DNA from: an uncultured Cellulophaga sp.
GTDB lineage: Bacteria > Bacteroidota > Bacteroidia > Flavobacteriales > Flavobacteriaceae
DNA: 47,441 nucleotides
Direction: 5' to 3'
Assembly: GCA_947491225.1 (NCBI GenBank)
Contig: CANLIE010000026.1
Coordinates: forward strand, 1-47,441
Shown piece by piece: positions 26,539-35,726 of the stretch (positions within the stretch are counted from its first letter, which is position 1; each line of letters starts with the position of its first letter). The notes beneath the pieces are model-generated. The model worked only from the letters and a program-made list of their open reading frames with translations, made no database searches and was not told where the DNA came from. The translations under genes and the position numbers were made by a program.

Positions 26539-28179
26539 ATGAATATCAGAATTACAAAATCTGTTTTAGGATTATCTGCTATAGCAATCCTTATGGCTGG
26601 ATGTGGGTCTGCACCTGTTTTGGTAACGACTCCTGTAGAAAATATAGATGCTTTACCATTAAAAGTATCTGCCCTTACAGATAAAGAAAAGAAAACGTGG
26701 GGACATACTGATCTTGTATCAGACACCATTCCGGGTATGAGCGTAGACAAAGCCTACAAAGAAATTATCCGCAATAAAAAAGGAAATACTGTAATTGTAG
26801 CAGTAATGGACTCAGGAATAGATTTAAAGCACGAAGATCTTAAAAATGTTTTGTGGACTAATAAAAAAGAAATTCCAGGAAATAAAAAAGATGATGACAA
26901 GAACGGATTTGTAGATGATGTTCACGGGTATAATTTTCTAGGAGAGTCTTATAACGAGCAATTGGAATCTGCTAGAATTATAAGATTAAAGCTTGGCGAC
27001 GCAACAATGCAAGCAAAAGCAAAAGCTGAAGTTGACAAAGATTATTCAAAGGCTCTAGCCAACAAACAGGAATATGAGCAAATTTTACAATCTGTAAAAA
27101 ATGCAGATGCTGCACTAAAAAAAGAATTGGGTAAAGAGACTTACACAAAAAAAGATGTTGCTTCTATTACGCCTAAAGATGAAACCATGCAACGTAACGT
27201 AGGCATTATAATGCAAATGCTTTCTTTTAAAGATAATATTCCTGACGTGCTTAAAGAATTAAAAGCTGGAATTACACATTTTGCAGATCAGGTAAATTAC
27301 AACCTTAATGTAGGTTTTAATGGTAGAACAGTTGTTGGAGACAATCCTTATGATATAACAGATACAAATTACGGCAACGGAAATCCAATGAACAGGGTAG
27401 AAGATGAAAGTCACGGTACACACGTAGCTGGTATTATTGCGGCGCAACGTAACAATGGTAAAGGCGTTAATGGTGTTGCCAATAATGTAAAGATAATGAG
27501 CATAAGAGCTGTACCTAACGGAGATGAGTATGATAAGGATATTGCCTTGGGGATACGTTATGCAGTGGATAATGGAGCAAAAATAATTAATGCTAGTTTT
27601 GGAAAAAGTTTTTCTCCAAAAGCAGAATGGGTGTATGATGCTCTTAAATATGCTGCAAAAAATGATGTTCTTTTTATACATGCAGCTGGTAATGATGGTG
27701 CAGATTTAGATGATTATACAGCAAACCCTAATTATCCTAATGATCAAGTTAATAATGGAGCTGAATTTTCTAATAATGTAATTACTGTAGGCGCATTATC
27801 TAATAAGTATGGGTCTACAATGCTTGCAAGTTTTTCCAATTATGGTAAAATAAACGTAGATATATTTGCTCCTGGGAACGATATTTATTCTACAATGCCA
27901 GAGAATAAATATGAATTTATGGGAGGAACATCTATGGCTGCTCCTGCCGTTGCTGGTGTAGCAGCATTGATTCGTTCATACTACCCAAAACTTACTGCCG
28001 CACAAGTAAAAACCATACTAATGCAATCTGGTACATTAACAAAAACCAAAGTAATTATTGGTGGTGATGCTTCTAAAAGTAGTACATTAGCTAATATCTC
28101 CACATCAGGGAGAATAGTTAATGCATATAATGCTCTTATATTGGCAGAAAGTGTTTCTAAAAGACAAATAAAACTATAA
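26539..28179 (+). CDS. Subtilase (S8) family serine protease, lipoprotein
   Basis: 546 aa. Lipobox LMAGC (Cys22). Catalytic triad Asp91 (VAVMDSGID), His292 (ESHGTHVAGI) and Ser465 (GGTSMAAP), with the oxyanion Asn in HAAGNDG. Between Asp and His there is an unusually long ~200-residue spacing, including a helical Lys/Glu/Ala-rich insert about 140-285. No large C-terminal sorting domain, so it is anchored by lipid, in the periplasm or at the surface. Four bases separate it from the M1 peptidase gene: together they make an exported endo- plus amino-peptidase pair. Confidence 0.93.
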   Translation: MNIRITKSVLGLSAIAILMAGCGSAPVLVTTPVENIDALPLKVSALTDKEKKTWGHTDLVSDTIPGMSVDKAYKEIIRNKKGNTVIVAVMDSGIDLKHEDLKNVLWTNKKEIPGNKKDDDKNGFVDDVHGYNFLGESYNEQLESARIIRLKLGDATMQAKAKAEVDKDYSKALANKQEYEQILQSVKNADAALKKELGKETYTKKDVASITPKDETMQRNVGIIMQMLSFKDNIPDVLKELKAGITHFADQVNYNLNVGFNGRTVVGDNPYDITDTNYGNGNPMNRVEDESHGTHVAGIIAAQRNNGKGVNGVANNVKIMSIRAVPNGDEYDKDIALGIRYAVDNGAKIINASFGKSFSPKAEWVYDALKYAAKNDVLFIHAAGNDGADLDDYTANPNYPNDQVNNGAEFSNNVITVGALSNKYGSTMLASFSNYGKINVDIFAPGNDIYSTMPENKYEFMGGTSMAAPAVAGVAALIRSYYPKLTAAQVKTILMQSGTLTKTKVIIGGDASKSSTLANISTSGRIVNAYNALILAESVSKRQIKL

Positions 28180-28183
28180 TAAA

Positions 28184-30046
28184 ATGAAAAAACTAATAAC
28201 AATAGGTTTAGCAGTAATATTTACATTACTATTTTCTCCTCTTTCAGCACAAAACTCTACATATTGGCAACAACACGTAGATTATAAAATGGAAGTAGAT
28301 ATGAACGTTGAAAATTATAAGTACAACGGCACACAAAAATTAACGTACACAAATAATTCTCCTGATGAATTAACACGTGTATATTACCATCTATACTTTA
28401 ATGCTTTTCAGCCAGGAAGTGAAATGGATGCCCGTTTGCATAGTATTGCTGACCCAGACGGAAGAATGACAGATAAAGATAAAAACAGCAGGATAGCAAA
28501 ATTAACCGCTGATGAAATAGGCTATCTAAAGGTCTCGTCTCTAAAACAAGATGGTAAAGACGTAAAATACAGTGTAGAAGGTACTATATTGGTGGTAGAT
28601 TTGGCTTCACCTATTGCTCCTGGGTCAAAAACTATTTTTGATATGGTTTTTACAGGGCAAGTACCCGTACAAGTACGTAGGTCTGGTCGTAATAGTAAAG
28701 ATGGAATATCACTCTCTATGACCCAGTGGTACCCAAAACTTGCGGAATACGATTTTGAAGGCTGGCATGCAGACCCATATATTGCAAGAGAATTTCACGG
28801 CGTTTGGGGAGATTTTGATGTAAAACTTACCATAGACAAGAACTATGTTGTAGGTGGTACAGGTTATTTACAAAACCCTAACGAGATTGGTCACGGGTAT
28901 GAAAAGCCAGGGACTAAAGTTAAAAAGCACCGCGGAAAAACGCTAACATGGCATTTTAAAGCTCCAATGGTTCATGATTTTATGTGGGCAGCAGATCCAG
29001 ATTACATTCATGACACATTACAAGTAGAAAATGGACCAATGTTACACTTTTTATATCAAGGTAATGACCCTGAAACTAAAGCCAACTGGGAGAAGTTACA
29101 GCCTAAAGCTGCTGAAATGATGCAATTTTTTAGTGAGAACATTGGTAAATATCCTTATGAGCAATATTCTATCATACAAGGTGGAGATGGTGGTATGGAA
29201 TATGCTATGAGTACATTAATTGCTGGTGGTAAAAACTTTGGTGGTTTGGCAGGTACAACATCACATGAAATGGCACATTCTTGGTTTCAACATGTTTTGG
29301 CTACCAATGAATCAAAACATGAGTGGATGGATGAAGGATTTACTTCATTTATCTCTGCTTTATGTATGAATAAGGTTATGGATCAGAAAAAAGAAAACCC
29401 TTTTGAAAGTTCTTATAAAGCATATAATTATCTAGTAAAGTCTAATAAAGAGCAACCGCAGACTACCCACGCAGATCGTTACCATTCTAATATGCCATAT
29501 AGTATTGCTGCTTATAGCAAAGGGGCCATATTTTTATCACAATTAGGTTATGTAATTGGCCAAGAAAACTTAATGAAAACTATTCATAAATATTATGATG
29601 ATTTTAAATTTAAGCACCCAACACCTAACGATATTAAAAGAACCGCAGAGAAGGTTTCAGGTATGGAGTTAGACTGGTATTTAATAGATTGGACACAAAC
29701 TACAAATACTATAGACTACAGTATAAAAGAAGTAACTTCTAATGAAAGTAAAACCAAAGTTTCTTTAGAAAGAATAGGGTTAATGCCTATGCCCTTAGAT
29801 ATTTTAGTAGTATATAAAGATGGTACTCAAGAAACATTTTATGCACCATTACGTATGATGCGTGGTGAAAAAGCTAATCCTTATCCTAATCTAAAAAGAA
29901 CAGTTTTAGAAGATTGGCCATGGACAAATGCTACATATGATTTTGATATTGAAAAGCCCCTAAATAATATTAAAGCAATTGTTTTGGATCCTTCTGGACT
30001 AATGGCTGATATAGATAAAGAAAATAACGTTTACCAAGCTAAATAA
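28184..30046 (+). CDS. M1-family zinc metallopeptidase, exported
   Basis: 620 aa. Signal peptide ending LSAQN (~23). N-terminal beta-sandwich (~30-250), then the catalytic domain with GGMEYAMST (family equivalent of GxMEN) and HEMAHSWFQHVLATNESKHEW with the downstream zinc ligand Glu in MDEGF. M1 enzymes remove N-terminal residues from peptides. Works plausibly on fragments released by the co-transcribed subtilase. A strong terminator follows. Complete. Confidence 0.93.
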   Translation: MKKLITIGLAVIFTLLFSPLSAQNSTYWQQHVDYKMEVDMNVENYKYNGTQKLTYTNNSPDELTRVYYHLYFNAFQPGSEMDARLHSIADPDGRMTDKDKNSRIAKLTADEIGYLKVSSLKQDGKDVKYSVEGTILVVDLASPIAPGSKTIFDMVFTGQVPVQVRRSGRNSKDGISLSMTQWYPKLAEYDFEGWHADPYIAREFHGVWGDFDVKLTIDKNYVVGGTGYLQNPNEIGHGYEKPGTKVKKHRGKTLTWHFKAPMVHDFMWAADPDYIHDTLQVENGPMLHFLYQGNDPETKANWEKLQPKAAEMMQFFSENIGKYPYEQYSIIQGGDGGMEYAMSTLIAGGKNFGGLAGTTSHEMAHSWFQHVLATNESKHEWMDEGFTSFISALCMNKVMDQKKENPFESSYKAYNYLVKSNKEQPQTTHADRYHSNMPYSIAAYSKGAIFLSQLGYVIGQENLMKTIHKYYDDFKFKHPTPNDIKRTAEKVSGMELDWYLIDWTQTTNTIDYSIKEVTSNESKTKVSLERIGLMPMPLDILVVYKDGTQETFYAPLRMMRGEKANPYPNLKRTVLEDWPWTNATYDFDIEKPLNNIKAIVLDPSGLMADIDKENNVYQAK

Positions 30047-30064
30047 ATAATAATTAAAATGCTT

Positions 30065-30098
30065 AAAACCGTTTAAGACATTGTACTTAAACGGTTTT
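30065..30098 (+). terminator. Rho-independent terminator after the M1 peptidase gene
   Basis: A 13-base perfect stem AAAACCGTTTAAG/CTTAAACGGTTTT with an 8-nt loop, followed by further T residues. It is 18 bp past the stop codon. Confidence 0.9.
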
Positions 30099-30191
30099 TT
30101 GTTTTGATTTTTTTCATCTAAAAATCAAAATAGTATCTTTATATTCATTAGTTCACTGTTAAAGAGAATATTCAAATAGTTTAACTCGCTC

Positions 30192-30365
30192 TATGCAGTA
30201 GAATTTTCTAATGACTCTAGAGGATACCATAAATACAGTTGTTTTCTTACTTTTAACATAGTAGCTTACCCTGAGTTTATCTAAGGGCTGTGGTAAAATT
30301 AAAAAATGAAGCATAGCATCTATATGTGCAGCAGTTACAAGATGTAATAGATTTTCTACTGCATA
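30192..30365. repeat. MITE-like repeat family 2, copy 1
   Basis: A 174 bp element with terminal inverted repeats TATGCAGTAGAA / TTCTACTGCATA. A related copy lies at 47151-47320, sharing blocks such as TACAGTTGTTTTCTTAC, a TTTA(A/G)CATAG block and TACAAGATGTAATAG. No plausible gene. It fills most of the 412 bp between the peptidase terminator and rnpA. Confidence 0.75.
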
Positions 30366-30459
30366 AAATGGGTGTAACAAAGAAAAGCCTTGCAAAATAT
30401 GTTGTTAAACATAAAAACAAATTCTCGCTAGTTATTAATATATTGCAGTAATATAAAAT

Positions 30460-30846
30460 ATGAGCCACTTTAATTTTCCTAAAAAAGAAAAGCTAAAAAG
30501 TAGAAAATTAATAGAACAGCTTTTTAAAGAAGGTAAGGGAATCTCTAGTTTTCCTATAAAGCTAATTTATTTACCTTGTTCAATAGAAAGTACACCATTA
30601 AAAGTAGGTGTAACTGTGGCAAAACGTAATTTTAAGAGTGCTGTTGATAGAAATAGAATTAAACGGTTGTTAAGAGAAGGCTATCGCCGTAATAAACACC
30701 TTGTTTTTAACAACATAGAAGGAGATTTTGCGTTACTGTTTATATACATTGGTAAGCAAATGCCAGAACATATTATTATTGAAAAGGCAATTATTGAGGT
30801 CCTTACCAAATTTCAAAAGAAACTAAGCAATGAAAAAAATTCTTAA
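30460..30846 (+). CDS. rnpA: Ribonuclease P protein component
   Basis: 128 aa basic protein. The RNR signature is plain: VAKRNFKSAVDRNRIKRLLRE, with the N-terminal FPKKEKLKSRKLIEQLF. It is the protein cofactor of RNase P, which removes 5' leaders from tRNA precursors. rpmH is not next to it, unlike in many bacteria. The 3' end overlaps the following gene by 17 bp. Confidence 0.96.
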   Translation: MSHFNFPKKEKLKSRKLIEQLFKEGKGISSFPIKLIYLPCSIESTPLKVGVTVAKRNFKSAVDRNRIKRLLREGYRRNKHLVFNNIEGDFALLFIYIGKQMPEHIIIEKAIIEVLTKFQKKLSNEKNS

Positions 30847-32458
30847 AAAGAAAATCATTATTCCTGTTTTATCAACTTTTATTTTGGTTGGTGTCAGTAG
30901 TTTTAAAAGTGATTTTTTTGAAATAGCCAAGCAAATAGAAATTTTTACAACACTCTTTAAAGAGTTAAATATGAATTATGTGGATGAAACCAATCCGGCT
31001 GAATTAATGGATAATGCTATTAAAAATATGCTAAATGGTTTAGACCCATATACTAAATTTTTAAATGAACAAGACGTAGAAACCTTTAAAATAAACAATG
31101 CTGGTAAATACTCTGGTATAGGAGCCCTTGTACATACCTATAAGGAGAAAATGTTAGTTATAGAACCTTATAAAGATTCCCCAGCAGATAAGGCAGGCTT
31201 AAAAGCAGGTGATCAAATCATTAAAATTGATAATATAAAAATAGCAGATTTTAAAGATGACGCAACAGAACTTTTAAAAGGATCTAAAAAAACTTCTGTT
31301 ACAGTTGTTTATAAAAGACAAAACAAAATAAAGACTACAATAATTAATAGAGAAGAAATAAATGTAGATGCAGTTCCCTTTTATAAAATGGTAGATACAA
31401 AAACAGGATATATTGTATTGAGTAAATTTAACCAAAAAGCATCTGAGCAGACCAAAAAAGCATTATTGAATCTTAAAAACCAAGGAGCTGAAAAAATAAT
31501 ACTGGATTTAAGGGATAATCCAGGAGGTTTATTATCTGAAGCTATTAACGTAACCAATCTCTTTGTACCAAAAGGAGAAGTTATTGTTACTACCAAATCA
31601 AAAGTTCAAAAGTTCAACAACGTTTACAAAACAAAAAATACTCCAGTTGACACAGAAATACCGTTAGTAGTATTAGTAAATGGAGGTAGCGCTTCTGCAA
31701 GTGAAATTGTTTCTGGTAGTTTACAAGATTTAGACAGAGCAGTAATTATGGGTGCACGTAGTTTTGGAAAAGGATTGGTACAACGCCCGCTAAAATTAAC
31801 TTATGGCACACAACTTAAAGTAACTATTTCTAGATATTATACACCTTCTGGTAGATGTATACAATCCTTAGATTACAGGAATAGAGATACAGAAGGAAAT
31901 GCCGTTAAAAACAAAAAATTTATAGATTTTAAAACAAAAAATGGTAGAAAGGTTCAAGATGGCGGCGGCGTATTGCCTGAAGTACAAATTAGCACCACAA
32001 ATACTAATGCACTGACCAAGGCATTGTTGAATAATAATGTAATTTTTGATTTTGCTACCAATTATTACTATAATAACACATTAGAAAACACTTCCAGTTT
32101 TACCTTTAAAGATGAAGATTTTAATGCATTTAAGGCATACGTAAACACTGTAGGCTTTTCTTTTGAAACTGAAGCCGAAAAAGCTTTAACAACCGCAATA
32201 CACAGTACAGATGCCTCTATTTTTGGTAAAGAAATTGAAGAGAAGTATAGAAGTTTATTAGCAGAAATAAATAAAAGTAAAATTAATGCATTAGATAGCT
32301 ATAAAGAAGAAATAGTAAAGAACATAGAAGATGAAATTATTAAACGCTATTTCTATCGTGAAGGTCTATATGAGTATTATTTAACCAATGATGATGCTAT
32401 TCTAACGGCAACTGAGCTATTGCGTAATGCTACTAAATACAATGATCTCTTAAGATGA
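30830..32458 (+). CDS. S41 C-terminal processing peptidase with PDZ domain
   Basis: 542 aa. N-terminal hydrophobic segment (~8-25) as signal or anchor, PDZ domain ~95-170 (GIGALVHTYKEKMLVIEPYKDSPADKAGLKAGD), then the S41 core. The catalytic Ser289 (GSASASEI) and Lys314 (FGKG) are 25 residues apart, as in Tsp/CtpA. The C-terminal ~150 residues are helical. Periplasmic protease acting on C-termini of envelope proteins. Translationally coupled to rnpA by overlap, an arrangement I recall from other Bacteroidota. Confidence 0.93.
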   Translation: MKKILKKKIIIPVLSTFILVGVSSFKSDFFEIAKQIEIFTTLFKELNMNYVDETNPAELMDNAIKNMLNGLDPYTKFLNEQDVETFKINNAGKYSGIGALVHTYKEKMLVIEPYKDSPADKAGLKAGDQIIKIDNIKIADFKDDATELLKGSKKTSVTVVYKRQNKIKTTIINREEINVDAVPFYKMVDTKTGYIVLSKFNQKASEQTKKALLNLKNQGAEKIILDLRDNPGGLLSEAINVTNLFVPKGEVIVTTKSKVQKFNNVYKTKNTPVDTEIPLVVLVNGGSASASEIVSGSLQDLDRAVIMGARSFGKGLVQRPLKLTYGTQLKVTISRYYTPSGRCIQSLDYRNRDTEGNAVKNKKFIDFKTKNGRKVQDGGGVLPEVQISTTNTNALTKALLNNNVIFDFATNYYYNNTLENTSSFTFKDEDFNAFKAYVNTVGFSFETEAEKALTTAIHSTDASIFGKEIEEKYRSLLAEINKSKINALDSYKEEIVKNIEDEIIKRYFYREGLYEYYLTNDDAILTATELLRNATKYNDLLR

Positions 32459-32579
32459 GCATACTTACTTTACAGTATGGAGCACAGTTGCCAAAAAATG
32501 CAAACTTTCAATATTATATAATAAATTTCATAAATGTGCTTATACGCTATTTAAAACTAACCCATACTGAAAAAAGGCA

Positions 32580-32972
32580 GGGCAAACTCATACTTTTTAA
32601 TCAAGTTTAAAAATGCTTGAAATCAATATAAATATTTGATTTTTAACGAATTAATTGTTTTTTTGATACTAGTTTTAGTATATTACATCACAAGCATAAA
32701 GACAAATACATAAACCTTAGAGAAGATGATTCAATTACATTGGGGGATTGAAAATAAATTGCATTGGTGTTTAGATGTAGCTTTCTCAGAAGATGCATCA
32801 CGAAAAAGAAATGAAAATACCACTCAAAACTTTTCTATACTAAACAAAATAGAGCCAAATTTTCTCAAACAAAATAAACAAGCCAAACAAGGTGTAAAAG
32901 GAAAAAGACTTAAAGCTGCCTATTGCACAAATATCTAATCAAAATTTGGGCGTTAAAGTGTGAGTTTGACCC
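32580..32972. mobile_element. ISAs1-derived deletion element with terminal inverted repeats
   Basis: About 390 bp bounded by GGGCAAACTCATAC on the left and, on the opposite strand at the right, GGGTCAAACTCACAC: inverted repeats differing by an indel and one substitution. Inside is only the C-terminal piece of an ISAs1 transposase. This looks like a non-autonomous internally deleted derivative. I found no convincing target-site duplication. The 120 bp between the S41 gene and the left end hold nothing recognisable. Confidence 0.65.
32726..32938 (+). pseudogene. ISAs1-family transposase, C-terminal fragment
   Basis: 70 codons reading HWGIENKLHWCLDVAF, SEDASRKRNENTTQNF and KQGVKGKRLKAA, which match the conserved C-terminal third of ISAs1 (H-repeat-associated) transposases around the final catalytic Glu (the E of GIENKLHW). 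The N-terminal ~300 residues with the two Asp are missing, an in-frame stop lies just upstream, and the normal ending after LKAAW is replaced by YCTNI. Not functional. Confidence 0.8.
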
Positions 32973-33014
32973 GTTAGTGTTTAATTTACTTTTTCAAGTA
33001 AAACTGGAATATAA

Positions 33015-33022
33015 TATCTTTG
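33015..33022 (+). promoter_or_regulatory. -7 promoter element (TATCTTTG)
   Basis: Exact TAnnTTTG match 31 bp upstream of the WG-repeat gene's first ATG. Confidence 0.5.
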
Positions 33023-33053
33023 TAACAATCTTCTTAATTTTATATAAAGATAT

Positions 33054-34550
33054 ATGCATAAAATGTACTTCGTAATTTTCTTTTTTTTACTATCATTTTT
33101 TTCGTTTTCTCAAGAAGAGGACATAATAATGACAGAAGAAGTTAAAGAAGTTAAAATTACAGGAATAGATAAGTTTTCTCAAAATGGCAAGTATGGATTA
33201 AAAGATTATGACACGAATACTGTTTTACTACCAGCCATATATGGTACTATATATAAAAGAGCTCAAGATGTATATGAGCTATGGGGGAGTTACAAATACG
33301 GTCTTTATAATTCTAAATTAAAAAAAATAATACTGCCTGTAGAGTATAACTCTGTTAGTTTATATGCAACAAATGGAGATTATATAAAGGAAAGTGACAA
33401 GAATTATATTATAATAATTGAAAAAGATGGTAAGAAAGGGTTATTAGATAATAACCTAAATCCAATTTTAGCTATTGATTATGAGCATATTGAAGTTAGT
33501 AAAGGTTATGTTTTTTTGAGAAAAGATGGTAAAGAAGGAGTCTATTTTTTTAATGAAAAAGAAATTCCACTGAAGTACGATGAGGTTTTCCCTTTTTACC
33601 CTAGCAATTGCTTTTCAGCTACCTTAAATAATGTAAAGCATTTCTATAATGAAAGTGGAGAATTATTGGTAGACAATTGTAAAATAATTGAAGAATATAG
33701 TTATCGTTGGAGCAGTGTAATATCGAGTAATATTCTCATAACTACTACTAATGGAAAATCGGGTGTTTACAATGCTACTGATAAAAGGTTTATAGTTCCA
33801 ATAAACTACGAACATATTAAGGATGAATATGAGCAGTACTTTATAGTAAGCAAAAAATCTAAGTATGGGATGGTTAATAGAAACAACAAAATAATAATAC
33901 CATTTGTATATGATGAATTATCGTTTTTAAAGCCTAATAATATAAAAGACCCTTTAATAGGATTAAAGAATGGTAAGTATGGTTTAGTGACAATAGAGAA
34001 GCTATTGACAGATTTTTTATATGATGATATAAGGCCTTTAAATAGTTATTACAAAGCCAAGAGGGGTAATAAGTATATTATATTAGATAAAGAAGGAAAA
34101 TCTATTTCTAATGAATTATTTGATAATGTTGGCTCGTTTTATGACAACAAGGCTGTAGTTTTTGATGACGGAAAGTACGGTTATATAAATAATGTAGGCA
34201 AAATTGTGGTTCCAATTATGAAACCATTAATGGCAAGAGGATATGATAACCTAGATGATTTATTTAAAAATTTTGTTTTGGCATTAAAATCAAAAAATGA
34301 TGATGAACTAATGAAATTTGCCAAGGATATTGTTTTTGATGAATATACTAGTGAATTTTTCAATAGAATTTCATATAGGTATAGAGGTTTTCCTTTTAAG
34401 ATGAGTAATAATGACGTTGCTATTAATAAAGCTTCAGAGAAATACTATAGAAGTTTAAAAGAAATTAGAGATATACTGATTTCATCTAACGAGTTGGAGA
34501 GTTTGGTTTACAAAGGTCTTCAAAAAAAAAAGTTATGGTTTTTGGGATAA
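33054..34550 (+). CDS. Exported WG-repeat protein, frameshifted near its 3' end
   Basis: 498 aa as read. Signal peptide to about SFFSFSQ (~20). WG_beta_rep units run through residues ~45-395: NGKYGLKD, SYKYGLYN, DGKKGLLD, DGKEGVYF, NGKSGVYN, KSKYGMVN, NGKYGLVT, DGKYGYIN. A helical part follows. The frame ends seven codons after CAA plus a run of ten A (34522-34531). Removing one A restores a further ~50 codons (KKSYGFWDKEYNLVGTESRG ... YWKSFTMPR) to a stop at 34675-34677, and that extension starts with another YGFWD repeat. So the gene is a frameshift mutant, a phase-variable gene or a base-call error. Function unknown; WG repeats are thought to mediate binding at the envelope. Confidence 0.8.
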   Translation: MHKMYFVIFFFLLSFFSFSQEEDIIMTEEVKEVKITGIDKFSQNGKYGLKDYDTNTVLLPAIYGTIYKRAQDVYELWGSYKYGLYNSKLKKIILPVEYNSVSLYATNGDYIKESDKNYIIIIEKDGKKGLLDNNLNPILAIDYEHIEVSKGYVFLRKDGKEGVYFFNEKEIPLKYDEVFPFYPSNCFSATLNNVKHFYNESGELLVDNCKIIEEYSYRWSSVISSNILITTTNGKSGVYNATDKRFIVPINYEHIKDEYEQYFIVSKKSKYGMVNRNNKIIIPFVYDELSFLKPNNIKDPLIGLKNGKYGLVTIEKLLTDFLYDDIRPLNSYYKAKRGNKYIILDKEGKSISNELFDNVGSFYDNKAVVFDDGKYGYINNVGKIVVPIMKPLMARGYDNLDDLFKNFVLALKSKNDDELMKFAKDIVFDEYTSEFFNRISYRYRGFPFKMSNNDVAINKASEKYYRSLKEIRDILISSNELESLVYKGLQKKKLWFLG

Positions 34551-34686
34551 AGAATATAATTTAGTAGGTACAGAATCACGAGGAGTTTTTAAAACTGTAA
34601 AACGGGAGTTAAATATTAAATTAGGAGAACTAATATTGGCTTATGGTTACTGGAAATCATTTACAATGCCACGATAATTTTTTAAA

Positions 34687-35151
34687 TTAATCATCACTAA
34701 TAAATGTTTTACCTGTTCTTCAATTTATCCATATATGATGTTTTATAGAATCATAAAACTTCTTAAAATGCACAAAGAGGTCTTTTTCACTATCATATAA
34801 TCTTCATATAATTTGTGGTTGCAATTACCACAATACCACAATAAGCTATTAAAGACCCGTGGGTTCTATGCTTTCTTTCTATAACCATTCTTATAGATAC
34901 AAAGGAATGAAGCATTTTTCTTTTTATTCCATTTTCTTGGATAAGGATTTAGATATTTTCTTATAGGTTAATAGAAAAGTTCTTCGGTTTCATTATAGTA
35001 ATAATCTTTTCTAGCAGTTGAAACAGTAGCAATCATAATTATAGAATTACCAACACTTTATATATAGATTTTAATACCAGCAAGAGATTTTAATAAACCT
35101 CTATTTTCCTTAATCCAAATTCATAAAGTTAAAAGTTGATTTAATAGTAAT
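34687..35151 (-). pseudogene. Decayed 3-hydroxyanthranilate 3,4-dioxygenase
   Basis: No open frame survives, but across frames the minus strand reads [71 protein letters not shown] and FKKFYDS. These are collinear with bacterial 3-hydroxyanthranilate dioxygenase (FNLxKWIEENRxLLKPPVGNK ... [25 protein letters not shown] ... VIERKR ... WYCExCxxxLYEEY ... RFYSSxEHRTCxNCGT). Damage includes at least three stops, frameshifts, loss of the metal-binding His (KDYHYNE became KDYYYNE) and loss of the final Cys pair. The original start is mutated to ATT. The intact enzyme cleaves 3-hydroxyanthranilate in the kynurenine route. The gap around it holds no other gene. Confidence 0.85.
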
Positions 35152-35219
35152 TCTTTTCTTGTTAATGTATTAAATACAATAATAAATATGTTTAAATCTA
35201 AGAAAAAAAGTTTAAAATC

Positions 35220-35693
35220 TTATTTATAGAACATTTGGGTAAAATAATAATCACCTCTATTATCCATCATGACACTTATACCTGTATGTGTATAATTTGT
35301 TTCTAAGTTTTTTCTATGCCCTGGGCTATTCATCCATGAATTAAAAGCTTCTGTTGCTTTTTCATATTCCTTGGCAACATTTTCAGCAATTAAAAAAGCA
35401 TTAGTTTCAGCAGATAATTTAATGGCTCTTTCTGAAAAGTTATCATGGCTAATTTCCCCTTTATCTATCATATAACTATTATGCTGAGTTGCATATTTAT
35501 ATGCAGAACTAGATAATTGTAATTTGTTTAAACCCTTACATACTCTGTGTTCATTTACTAAAACCATTAATTCAGATTCCATTTCCAAAATAACAATTTT
35601 TTCAAATAGTTCTTCATTATCACTAGTAGAGGAACTACAAGAGGTTAGTAAAAAAATAAAAAATAAAATTGAGAAAAATTTAATTCGCAACAT
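35220..35693 (-). CDS. CAP-domain (SCP/PR-1) lipoprotein
   Basis: 157 aa from MLRIKFFSILF; upstream in-frame codons run into the promoter region. Lipobox LLTSC (Cys19). The CAP fold residues are present: LVNEHRVCKGLNKLQLS, YATQHNSYM, ISHDNFSERA, AENVA, and AFNSWMNSPGHRKNLETNYTHTGI, including the paired His and Glu of the cavity. Short secreted CAP proteins of bacteria have no settled function; proposed roles include binding or hydrolysis at the envelope. Stands alone. Confidence 0.9.
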   Translation of the reverse strand: MLRIKFFSILFFIFLLTSCSSSTSDNEELFEKIVILEMESELMVLVNEHRVCKGLNKLQLSSSAYKYATQHNSYMIDKGEISHDNFSERAIKLSAETNAFLIAENVAKEYEKATEAFNSWMNSPGHRKNLETNYTHTGISVMMDNRGDYYFTQMFYK

Positions 35694-35726
35694 GATATAA
35701 TTACTTTTTTGATTATAATTTTTCCG

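Noticed and set aside
30159-30468. Minus-strand small frames before rnpA
   Set aside because: They coincide with the family 2 repeat, the second copy does not preserve the frame, and no recognisable motif is encoded.
32580-32972. A functional insertion sequence
   Set aside because: Only the C-terminal fifth of the transposase remains, without its catalytic Asp residues, and no target duplication was found.
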